NCBI RefSeq assembly: GCF_018736045.1
Contig: NZ_CP076132.1
Location: forward strand, 1,039,501-1,103,500
From: Flammeovirga yaeyamensis
GTDB taxonomy: Bacteria; Bacteroidota; Bacteroidia; Cytophagales; Flammeovirgaceae
DNA length: 64,000 nt
Reading direction: 5' to 3'
This document shows positions 55,501-61,781 of this stretch, piece by piece; position 1 is the first letter of the stretch; each line of letters begins with the position of its first letter. Made by a program: the position numbers and the translations under genes. Below the pieces are notes generated by a model that worked only from the letters and a program-made list of their open reading frames with translations, ran no database searches and had not been told where the DNA came from.

Positions 55501-55611
55501 TACGGAAATCAGAAAATTGAAATGAATGCACAAAACCTATCCACAGGTATGTATATTCTAAAAGTACAAATTGATGATGAAGTAATGATTCGGAAAATTT
55601 ATAAAAACTAA
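49591..55611 (+). CDS. Secreted two-domain alpha-amylase with CBM26-like modules and T9SS tail
   Basis: A 2006-residue extracellular starch-degrading protein. Signal peptide 1-30. First GH13 domain about 33-420 (plant/archaeal-like subfamily), with Asp207 in GWRYDFVHGF, Glu232 in SIGENW and Asp299 in ENHD. Second GH13 domain about 708-1270, MalS-like (EFHGGDLKGMTAKL, EQMHGWVGG), with Asp1001 in GFRVDTAKH, Glu1044 in TAEVWG and Asp1109 in SSHD. Five CBM26-like modules with WPG at 545, 1399, 1578, 1762 and 1855, mixed with chitobiase C-terminal-like linkers marked YYTTDGST (about 458, 642, 1491, 1675; one degenerate near 1308). A type IX secretion sorting domain is at 1918-2006. The two catalytic domains are of different lineages, so this is a fusion. 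Confidence 0.95.
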   Translation: MKMKKTLTKLLLYSGVVLFGLSGAQNVYAQQADGTEVYLQGFHWESADPAKKDWWLNLQTKVPAIKSASIDGVWLPPSSDAGDRAGYLPRKWYDLESDYGTEQELRDLISSLNQDGVISIADIVINHRVGCTSWADFCEPALGCQAITSDDEVNQQFPGDGCGDFDTGTPYSAARDINHRDSETRQAIKDWMNWLKNDVGYSGWRYDFVHGFGAEFFAEYNNATSPYISIGENWTSDTQAIVNWMDGTQQTSTAFDFPLKFALHEAVNGNYGALNNGGKMPGVAGVWPQNSVTFLENHDTEPVRQGDHPGTSFPNDPSTNSQVLQGYAYILTHAGSPMVFYSHLFDYGLYDDISKMVAIRKANGIHNNSTVNIQQSDGNGYAAIIDNSVAVRLGNTSWSPSGSGWILQSDGLNYSIWSKQDIDQEPIVSISPDVMQSFDPITVTISSDDDRDGALPIYYTLDGTEPTTSSSVYSDNNPIVLTATTTVIAKSFDSSGNSGRDERTYYVGEELPEMKVYVHKPAGWGTLYAHHWSAIPSGVVEDSEWPGKVMTKVEGTEGWYMISLAGTESSNFVFHDFNGNQDEDILISGSSWYREGVVTNECTIDCPDEDTTVVMVSITPASTTFENEMTVSLNGTTGSNIYYTTDGSTPSNGSNVYSNPFPITETTTISAIAYLNGSSSEVKSETYTLFVDEDTTVIIPDKPAKKSDFTWDNATVYFTMTDRFYDGDPSNNNAYGRGTNGNGQPYTDDSSAGEFHGGDLKGMTAKLREGYFESIGVNAIWITSPVEQMHGWVGGSSDGSFRHYGYHGYYAMDWTEIDQNMGTENDFVEFIDEAHSRGIRVVVDVVMNHTGYVTMHDMEQYNYGSLDPAWKTWQPAGGESWHSYHEKFIDYNSGGTWLSNYWGPEWMRHPDIDGYDGCSSGGGIDNCVGFLPDLKTEDVAPVGIPAILVNKWTQEGTYDQKKAELDAFFSQTGLPRVVSNYMIFWLTDWVRKYGIDGFRVDTAKHVELDRWARLKQYAIQALKDWKEENPDKAMDDEEFWMTAEVWGHGKNKSEYHSVGQFNSVINFGLKNDARVASRDASSLESLFSEYATINDDPTWNSLSYLSSHDVVPLFDRNSLQAAGPGFLLLPGGIQIFYGDESGRPEGGWSDAEQNTRSDMNWGNFNQAQHDVWKKLGTFRRDHPSVGAGSHQKIGDAPYTFVREYNNDDKEIYDKVIVAIGANGQVSFDVNGHFADGDTIIDRYTGAMDIIENGSVSFTADSEGIILLEDINYQPIISPKISMTAGVYDPNSVAVTITVTDKEDPNPVVYLTKDANETKDNYLNWTKLSAQDTSFTVTTTTTVKVVAINANGIMSTGEEKYQVGAIDPINIWVYRPSTWGSPYIHLFDATPTGITEDTVWPGQEMNLVSGEWYHVAVEALSVGVVANNNGGEQLEDYTVTKDSWYKDGQWYSQCPGECPGEQGPTVSINPSTGNYPIGDLNVTMTATFDGVIYYTTDGTAADTTSTPYSGGFVVSGQDGDIVTVRAIAKNEAGVSDEVTATYTFKDEATFVFYAKGYSHAYYWEVQENGVITIENPVSWPGVAMEDASEIGSGWKKITVTGGTCSNVIFSNGGGGQTGDLTTCGNEGMGYENGQWIEIGPDTVKPTLGLTPAAEFQGSGTVTITATDNKTASPKIYYTTDGSTPTESSLSGSGAVNIELNTPGTYTVKAFAKDEAGNVSDVAMETYTVVEVTAGFRVYFQGVSNPLIHYWGASPAGSYPSTSWPGVSLMEANGEDAGWYYYEFPSSVNSINLLFHNNAGYKSPDLTRDKEGWYKNGVWYDAKPPQPTGLTVHFKSPWGNSTRIHYWNASNGSASAWPGELMENEGNAWYSYTIEGASSSNLLFHNGSGEQTSDMSRDREGWYKDGVWYDSNPESSGTRLINLEERIDLSVYPTMVQHKFTVQLTADNQMRAQFSLYDLNGRLQYSEQRELLYGNQKIEMNAQNLSTGMYILKVQIDDEVMIRKIYKN

Positions 55612-55618
55612 TTGATTT

Positions 55619-55656
55619 ACAAGAGTGTACAATGTTTTCGTTGTACACTCTTTTTC
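55619..55656 (+). terminator. Terminator after amylase
   Basis: Perfect 12-bp stem (55621-55632 with 55641-55652), 8-nt loop and T-run, 10 nt after the stop. It separates the amylase from the regulator gene. Confidence 0.92.
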
Positions 55657-55810
55657 ATACATCGAAATCATAATTTTATTCTTATTTCTTGAATATTAGA
55701 TAAAATTGAGTTAAAATTAGATACTTTTTATATCTACACGATTTATACTATACAAGTATGAACGATTTATTACTGTCTACACTTAATTTTTAATTACTAT
55801 CACTACTCAC

Positions 55811-57715
55811 ATGAGCATTTTTACCAGCTTTGGTACGACAAAAAGAACAATATTTCTGTCCACTTTATTATTGATTTTTGGGGTATCTGCTTATTCATCA
55901 GATCATATAACAATTACGATAAAACATCTACCAGATTACACACCAAAGGAAACCGAAATATTTTTAGTGACTTCTTATAATAATTGGAATCCTAGAGATG
56001 AAAATTTCCAACTAAAAAAGAATAGTCAAGGAGAGTTTTTTATTACTCTTCCTAAAAGAGATAAACCATTTCAATATAAGTTTACAAGAGGGACTTGGTT
56101 GCAAGTAGAAGGAAATGATATTGGGGAAATAAAACAGAACAGGTGGTATGACCCAAAAGGTCCTGAACAAATTGATGTAGTGATTATGTCATGGCAAGAC
56201 ATGGCAAAAAAATATTTAAATAGGGTGAAAATCATCGTGAATGAAACTCCAGATGAAACGCCTTATGATGCCACTCTTTTTATTGCAGGTGATTTTAATA
56301 ATTGGAATCCTAGAGACCCTGAAAGTAAGATGTCTAAACACCCAGATGGTAAGTACTATTTATCTTTACCTCTTGGATTGAAGAAATTTCAATATAAAAT
56401 AACAAGAGGTAGTTGGGAGTCTGTAGAAGGTAGAGATAACGGTAGAGCCATTCATAATAGAAAATACGATATTGATGTTGATGGATGGAAAACAGAAATT
56501 AAGGTCAATTCATGGGAAGATTTATCGGGAAATACGATGACCCCATATATGTTCTTACTTCTTTTAGGAGCATTTCAGGGTTTATTATTGATCCTTTCTA
56601 TTTTTGGTATTCAAGAAAATAACAGAAAAGCCAATGTTGTATTAATTACTCTCATTTTATTAACCTCAATTGCAATTATATGTAGAGTAGGGACATTCTA
56701 CAGAGATATTTTTAATGCAGCACCTAAGCTGTACTTGTTCCCAGAAATGTTACTTTTCTTATACGGTCCTTTATTCTATTTATACATCAAATCTTTGACG
56801 ATCAAAGAGAGTATAGATGCAAAGGATTATTTTAAAAGATTGGCTCCTTTCATGATCCAACTTTTAATTTATACACCGATGATAGCGATGCCTAAAGATG
56901 CATTTATCGATTCGGTCATCAATTTTAAATATGCGTGGTTTTATCAAACAGTAGGTGGGATTGGATTACTATTCTCTGCTTATTATTGGTGGAGATGTAG
57001 AGCAATATTAAAAAGTCAAGAAGAAGAAAGTGCAGCATTATTATCAGAAGATAGAAATTTAAATTATCTCAATGTTGTATTAACCGTTTATATGGTCTGC
57101 TTAGTCATTTGGGCTGTTTTATACATTGGAGGAGGAGCAGGGTTTATTTTTGATTTTGAATCACTGCCATTAATAGAGTTTTTGGTAGATGTGATGTGGT
57201 TTATTATTGCATGTGTATCTTTTATGATGGGTTACTATGCCATGAACCAACCAGAAATATTGAGAGTATCAGAATTAAAATCGACTCACAAAATTCCAGA
57301 AGAGGAAATGATATCCGAAGCGAATATTGGGAATTCAGAGGAACCTTCTGAAGGGTTGTCGAAAGAACTGTTGCTCATTAAAGATAAGCTAGGGGAGATG
57401 ATGAAATCACAATTCTTATTCACCAATCCTAGGTTGACGTTGCCTGAATTGGCTAAAGCTTTAGAGACCAATACACACGATTTATCTAAAGTGATCAACG
57501 AAGGATATAACAAGAACTTTTATGATTTTGTCAATGCATACAGAGTAGAGGCATTTATCAAAGAAGTATTATCCGATCAGAGACAAGAGTTAACTTATCT
57601 TGGACACGCTTATAATGTTGGATTTAATTCTAAAACAGCCTTCAATAGAGCATTTAAAAAAGAAACGGGTCAAACCCCAACACAGTATTTTAATCAGAAA
57701 AAACAGTTGATGTAG
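55811..57715 (+). CDS. Membrane-bound AraC-family regulator with tandem starch-binding-like modules
   Basis: A 634-residue one-component sensor and transcription factor. A signal peptide (about 1-30) leads to two tandem E-set/CBM20-CBM48-like modules, 33-130 and 138-236, each with NNWNPRD (57-63 and 163-169), FQYKxTRG and a VEG turn. Seven TM helices follow (about 245-267, 275-293, 306-328, 345-360, 376-394, 418-440, 456-478). A cytoplasmic linker leads to an AraC HTH pair at about 530-630 (LTLPELAKALETNTHDLSKVINE and GFNSKTAFNRAFKKETGQTP). The modules would sit in the periplasm and the HTH in the cytoplasm. It lies 200 nt downstream of the amylase with a terminator between, hence own transcription. 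A role in sensing maltodextrin and controlling the amylase is inferred. Confidence 0.88.
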   Translation: MSIFTSFGTTKRTIFLSTLLLIFGVSAYSSDHITITIKHLPDYTPKETEIFLVTSYNNWNPRDENFQLKKNSQGEFFITLPKRDKPFQYKFTRGTWLQVEGNDIGEIKQNRWYDPKGPEQIDVVIMSWQDMAKKYLNRVKIIVNETPDETPYDATLFIAGDFNNWNPRDPESKMSKHPDGKYYLSLPLGLKKFQYKITRGSWESVEGRDNGRAIHNRKYDIDVDGWKTEIKVNSWEDLSGNTMTPYMFLLLLGAFQGLLLILSIFGIQENNRKANVVLITLILLTSIAIICRVGTFYRDIFNAAPKLYLFPEMLLFLYGPLFYLYIKSLTIKESIDAKDYFKRLAPFMIQLLIYTPMIAMPKDAFIDSVINFKYAWFYQTVGGIGLLFSAYYWWRCRAILKSQEEESAALLSEDRNLNYLNVVLTVYMVCLVIWAVLYIGGGAGFIFDFESLPLIEFLVDVMWFIIACVSFMMGYYAMNQPEILRVSELKSTHKIPEEEMISEANIGNSEEPSEGLSKELLLIKDKLGEMMKSQFLFTNPRLTLPELAKALETNTHDLSKVINEGYNKNFYDFVNAYRVEAFIKEVLSDQRQELTYLGHAYNVGFNSKTAFNRAFKKETGQTPTQYFNQKKQLM

Positions 57716-57735
57716 TTCATCAAATATTCAATAAA

Positions 57736-57776
57736 AAAACACTTACTTTGACATTGGTTTAAGGTAGGTGTTTTTT
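57736..57776 (+). terminator. Terminator after the AraC-type regulator
   Basis: Eleven-pair stem with two G-T pairs (AACACTTACTT with AAGGTAGGTGTT), T-run after. Confidence 0.8.
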
Positions 57777-57888
57777 GTTACACAAGAAATTAAGCCAAAA
57801 CAACAACTATTTTGGTTAATTGTTGTTTAAACAGATACAAATTCAAAATTAATCCAAATAAAGATAAGGATTAATTTAGCTTTTGTAT

Positions 57889-57896
57889 TAATTTTG
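57889..57896 (+). promoter_or_regulatory. Probable -7 element of mrp
   Basis: TAATTTTG fits TAnnTTTG, 32 nt before the ATG at 57928; no convincing -33 partner. Confidence 0.4.
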
Positions 57897-57927
57897 CTTT
57901 TCAACATAAATGGAATAGACAAACATC

Positions 57928-59031
57928 ATGAGTTTCACTCCAGAAAATATATTAAAGGCGCTTTCTACAGTAGAAGAGCCCGATTTAAAAAAAGACTTGG
58001 TTACCTTAAACATGATTCGAGATGTTGAGGTAGATGGCAATAAAGTTTCTTTTACTGTTGTTTTAACAACACCTGCATGTCCTCTTAAAGAGTTGATTAG
58101 ACAACGTTGTGAGGATGCAATTAAAAGAGATGTTTCTGAAGATCTTGAAATTACGGTTAATATGACTGCTGAGGTGACTTCAATTCAGCAAAAAGGTCCT
58201 GTTTTACCGGGAGTGAAAAACGTAATTGCTATTTCATCTGGTAAAGGTGGTGTTGGTAAATCTACTGTAACCGCAAATCTTGCATTAGCATTAGCAGAAA
58301 CTGGAGCAAAAGTAGGTGTAATGGATGCCGATATTTACGGTCCATCTATTCCTACCATGTTTAACTGTGAAAACGCTCAGCCAGGTGTGGTGGTAAGAAA
58401 TGGTAAGAATGTGATTATTCCTATTGAAAAATACGGAGTAAAATTACTTTCAATCGGATTCTTAACTCCTCCAGATAATGCAGTGGTTTGGAGAGGTCCA
58501 ATGGCATCATCTGCCATCAGACAATTCTTTATGGATACGGATTGGGGAGATTTAGATTACTTACTAATTGATTTACCTCCAGGAACAGGAGATATCCATT
58601 TATCTTTAGTTCAAACAGCAAAGGTAACTGGAGCAGTAATCGTAACTACTCCACAAAAAGTAGCTTTAGCTGATGCGGTTAGAGGATACAAAATGTTTGC
58701 ATCTAAGGATGTTAACGTTCCAATTTTGGGGGTTGTAGAAAATATGGCTTACTTTACACCTGCCGAACTACCTGATAATAAGTATTATCTGTTTGGTCAA
58801 GATGGTGGTAAAACTTTTGCTAGAAGATATGAAGTGCCTTTCTTAGGTGAAGTACCTTTAGTACAAAGTGTAAGAGAAGGTGGCGATGATGGTGTTCCTG
58901 TTGTTATGGAAGCGAACAATCCTGCGGGAGAAGCATTTATGACAATAGCAGAAGAGTTAGCAAGAAATATTGCGATCAGAAATGCTGAATTGCCAGAAAC
59001 AGATAGAGTCGAAATAAAGACTTGGGAATAA
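57928..59031 (+). CDS. mrp: Mrp/NBP35-family iron-sulfur cluster carrier ATPase
   Basis: Cytoplasmic P-loop ATPase that holds and transfers Fe-S clusters. Residues 1-90 are a MIP18/DUF59 domain with a Cys in TTPACPLKELI. The deviant Walker A is SSGKGGVGKSTVTANLA at about 108-124, and LLIDLPPGTGD is the switch II region. The C-terminal CxxC that bridges a cluster between subunits in ApbC is absent: ENMAYFTPAELPDNKYY stands in its place. Length, 367 residues, is normal. The NifU-like gene starts 31 nt downstream and probably shares the transcript. Confidence 0.92.
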   Translation: MSFTPENILKALSTVEEPDLKKDLVTLNMIRDVEVDGNKVSFTVVLTTPACPLKELIRQRCEDAIKRDVSEDLEITVNMTAEVTSIQQKGPVLPGVKNVIAISSGKGGVGKSTVTANLALALAETGAKVGVMDADIYGPSIPTMFNCENAQPGVVVRNGKNVIIPIEKYGVKLLSIGFLTPPDNAVVWRGPMASSAIRQFFMDTDWGDLDYLLIDLPPGTGDIHLSLVQTAKVTGAVIVTTPQKVALADAVRGYKMFASKDVNVPILGVVENMAYFTPAELPDNKYYLFGQDGGKTFARRYEVPFLGEVPLVQSVREGGDDGVPVVMEANNPAGEAFMTIAEELARNIAIRNAELPETDRVEIKTWE

Positions 59032-59062
59032 ATAAGAAATTAACCTTTAGGGGAATAAAAAT

Positions 59063-59323
59063 ATGAGTCAGACATTAATTGCAAGAGTAGAAGAGGCGTT
59101 GGATACAATCCGTCCTTATTTAGAAGCAGATGGAGGAAACGCCAAAATTGTTGACGTGACAGAGGATGGAATTGCCAAAGTTGAATTACTTGGAGCATGT
59201 GGATCTTGTCCAATGTCTGCAATGACACTTAAAGCTGGAATTGAACAAGCAATTATTAATGCTGTTCCAGAAGTGAAAAAAGTGGAAGCTATCAATATGG
59301 AAGAGTTCGAGGGAAATAATTAA
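59063..59323 (+). CDS. NifU-like iron-sulfur scaffold protein
   Basis: An 86-residue protein equal to the C-terminal NifU domain (Nfu), which assembles or delivers [4Fe-4S] clusters. The family core is LEADGGNAKIVDV and LGACGSCPMSAMTLKAGIE, with the cluster-binding CxxC at 52-55. Adjacent mrp makes a combined role in cluster carriage likely. Confidence 0.92.
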   Translation: MSQTLIARVEEALDTIRPYLEADGGNAKIVDVTEDGIAKVELLGACGSCPMSAMTLKAGIEQAIINAVPEVKKVEAINMEEFEGNN

Positions 59324-59366
59324 TTTCCTATTCGATATTTCTAATTGATAGGATAATATCATATCC

Positions 59367-59407
59367 TAAAAACACCTAACTCAAACTAATGGGCTAGGTG
59401 TTTTTTA
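59367..59407 (+). terminator. Terminator after the NifU-like gene
   Basis: AAAAACACCTA pairs with TAGGTGTTTT, then a T-run. Confidence 0.82.
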
Positions 59408-59438
59408 TTTTAAAGCCTAAATCAATAAAAAAATACAT

Positions 59439-60185
59439 ATGAACTTTGAATTACTAGTTGATTTACACATCAACGAATATAGACAAGGACCGGGGTCGGA
59501 TGCTGAAACATTAAAAGCATTATCTTTTGTGGACTTCGCTCAAAAAGAAAACTTAAAAGTAGCAGATATTGGATGTGGTACAGGTGCATCAACGATCTGT
59601 TTAGCGAAGAAATTAAACGCAAAAATTACTGCTGTAGACCTTTTTTCTCAGTTTTTAGATATCCTGAAAAACAATGCTGAAAAAGCAGGTTTAGATAATA
59701 TTGAAACACTTGAAGCCTCAATGACTGAACTTCCATTAGAAGAAGATTCATTTGATATCCTTTGGTCAGAAGGAGCTATTTACAATATGGGTTTTACAGA
59801 AGGTGTAAAACAATGGAAAAAGTACCTTAAAAAAGGTGGTTACTTATGTGTAAGCGAGATTACTTGGACCACTGCTGAACGTTCTAAAGAAATAAATGAT
59901 TATTGGAATGAGGCCTACCCTGAAGTAGGTACGGCAGGGGAAAAAATCAAAGTATTGGAAGCTAATGGATATTCTCCTGTGGGATATTTTTACTTGAATC
60001 AAAATAGTTGGATTGAGGAGTATTATAAACCACTAATCAATAGTTTTCCAACCTTCCTAGAGAAGCATAATCACAGTGAAGATGCTAAGTTAATTGTGGC
60101 AGAAACTCAGGCTGAAATTGACTTGTACATGAAGCACAAGGAAGAGTATAGTTATGGGTTTTATGTGGCGAAGAGAGTTTTATAA
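59439..60185 (+). CDS. Class I SAM-dependent methyltransferase
   Basis: A 248-residue soluble methyltransferase of the Methyltransf_11/UbiE-like type. Motif I is VADIGCGTGASTICLAKKL at about 45-63, the ribose-binding acidic residue is in ITAVDLFSQFL, and DILWSEGAIYNMGF is the motif IV region. The C-terminal half, with YWNEAYPEVGTAGEKI, is helical and probably binds the small-molecule substrate, which is unknown. It is followed by hairpins and a converging gene. Confidence 0.85.
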   Translation: MNFELLVDLHINEYRQGPGSDAETLKALSFVDFAQKENLKVADIGCGTGASTICLAKKLNAKITAVDLFSQFLDILKNNAEKAGLDNIETLEASMTELPLEEDSFDILWSEGAIYNMGFTEGVKQWKKYLKKGGYLCVSEITWTTAERSKEINDYWNEAYPEVGTAGEKIKVLEANGYSPVGYFYLNQNSWIEEYYKPLINSFPTFLEKHNHSEDAKLIVAETQAEIDLYMKHKEEYSYGFYVAKRVL

Positions 60186-60236
60186 GCTTGTCTTAACTAG
60201 CTACCTATTTGTCAGAAATCTCCAAAAAGCAAGATA

Positions 60237-60274
60237 AAAAAAACACCTAGCCCGACTTCAGTCGGACTAGGTGT
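60237..60274 (-). terminator. Hairpin acting as minus-strand terminator of pepP
   Basis: Arms 60243-60256 and 60261-60274 (ACACCTAG-CCCGAC, loop TTCA, GTCGGA-CTAGGTGT) with one mismatch, and a T-run on the minus strand (A at 60236-60243). Confidence 0.78.
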
Positions 60275-60287
60275 ACATTTGTTTCAA

Positions 60288-60307
60288 CCCATGATTTCAA
60301 TCATGGG
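60288..60307. repeat. Second CCC-TTCA-GGG hairpin
   Basis: Palindrome CCCATGAT-TTCA-ATCATGGG, perfect 8-bp stem. It shares the TTCA loop and CCC/GGG ends with the hairpin 14 nt before it, like paired REP elements. No T-run. Confidence 0.5.
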
Positions 60308-60350
60308 ATCACAACTATAAGGGCATATACAACCCCAAAGGGATAAATGC

Positions 60351-61643
60351 TTATTTTTGCATAATCGCCTCAATCTCCTCAATCTCGATAGGAATATTTT
60401 TCATCAAGTCGAAAGGCTCACCAGATTCTTGGATCACAAAATCGTTTTCGATTCTGATACCCATATTTTCTTCTCTGATATAAATACCGGGCTCTACAGT
60501 AAATACCATACCTGCTTCGAAAGTCTTATAACGATGTCCGTAATCGTGAACATCAACACCGATATGGTGAGAAGTACCGTGCATGAAATACTTTTTGTAT
60601 GCAGGCCATTTTGGATCTTCGTTGTCTACATCTTCTTGAGTGATTAAACCTAAACCAATCAATTCTTCAGTCATAAGTTTACCCACTTCAACATGGTAAT
60701 CCATTAAGTTATTGCCAGGAACGAGCATTTTTGCTGCTGCTTTGTGTACTCTAAGTACAGCTGAATATACTGCAGCCTGACGCTCCGTAAACTTACCGTT
60801 AACAGGAATAGTACGAGTTAAGTCAGATGCATAATTACCGTATTCACAGCCAAAGTCCATCAATAATAAATCGCCATCCTGACATACTTGGTCATTATCA
60901 ATATAATGTAAGACACAAGCGTTAAATCCAGAAGCAATAATTGGAGTGTATGCATGTCTTCTAGAACCGTTACGAACGAACTCATGAGTGATTTCTGCTT
61001 CGATTTCGTATTCTTTAACACCCGGTTTTACAAAGTCTAACACTCTTCTAAAACCTTTTTCTGTAATATTACATGCCTTTTGCATCACATCAGTCTCGTA
61101 CTTAGATTTTACGGTTCTGAGGTCGTGCATAATTGGAGATAGACGCTCTAATTTATGAAGAGGGAAGTTTCTTTTACATTCCTCAATAAAACGGTCATCT
61201 GGAGTCTGAACAGTGGTGTCTGCTCTTAGGTGTTCGTTGGTGTTTAAATAGATATATTCGCTATCGAAAACAAGGCTTTTGAATACATTATTGAATTCTG
61301 ATAACCAATAAACAGTTTCTATTCCTGAAACCTCAGTTGCTTGTTCTTTGGTAAGTTTTGCACCTTCCCAAATAGCAATTTCATCGTTAGTTTCGATAAG
61401 GAATAATATCTCTTTATGTGCTGGATCTTTAGCATCTGGATTGATCACCAAGATACTTTTTTCTTGGTCTATACCACTCATCCAAAAAATGTCTGTATGT
61501 TGGATGAAAGGCATTGTTCCATCAGCACTTGTTGGCATGATATCGTTAGAATTGAAAACTGCTACTGAATTAGGTTGTAAACGTTCAACAAAACGTTTAC
61601 GGTTTTCAATGAATAAGTTTTGATCGATTTTCTCGTATCTCAT
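60351..61643 (-). CDS. pepP: Xaa-Pro aminopeptidase (aminopeptidase P, M24)
   Basis: Removes N-terminal residues next to proline in peptides; cytoplasmic dimetal enzyme. Residues 1-175 are the creatinase-like N-terminal domain (FWMSGIDQEKS). The pita-bread catalytic domain has the metal ligands in LLLMDFGCEYGNYASDLTR, HGTSHHIGVDVHDYG, FTVEPGIYI and IRIENDFVI. At 430 residues it is of usual length. It ends near a hairpin pair and is divergent from the subtilase gene. Confidence 0.94.
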   Translation of the reverse strand: MRYEKIDQNLFIENRKRFVERLQPNSVAVFNSNDIMPTSADGTMPFIQHTDIFWMSGIDQEKSILVINPDAKDPAHKEILFLIETNDEIAIWEGAKLTKEQATEVSGIETVYWLSEFNNVFKSLVFDSEYIYLNTNEHLRADTTVQTPDDRFIEECKRNFPLHKLERLSPIMHDLRTVKSKYETDVMQKACNITEKGFRRVLDFVKPGVKEYEIEAEITHEFVRNGSRRHAYTPIIASGFNACVLHYIDNDQVCQDGDLLLMDFGCEYGNYASDLTRTIPVNGKFTERQAAVYSAVLRVHKAAAKMLVPGNNLMDYHVEVGKLMTEELIGLGLITQEDVDNEDPKWPAYKKYFMHGTSHHIGVDVHDYGHRYKTFEAGMVFTVEPGIYIREENMGIRIENDFVIQESGEPFDLMKNIPIEIEEIEAIMQK

Positions 61644-61781
61644 TAGAATTGATGTGTTTATATAAATTATTTAAGTATCTTACTCGATGAGTAGGAATTG
61701 ATACCATTTTATCCAAGATAATAGGTATTCATTCTTACTTCCAATTCGAATTTACTTCTTCCGTTGATTTTTCAAAACTAC

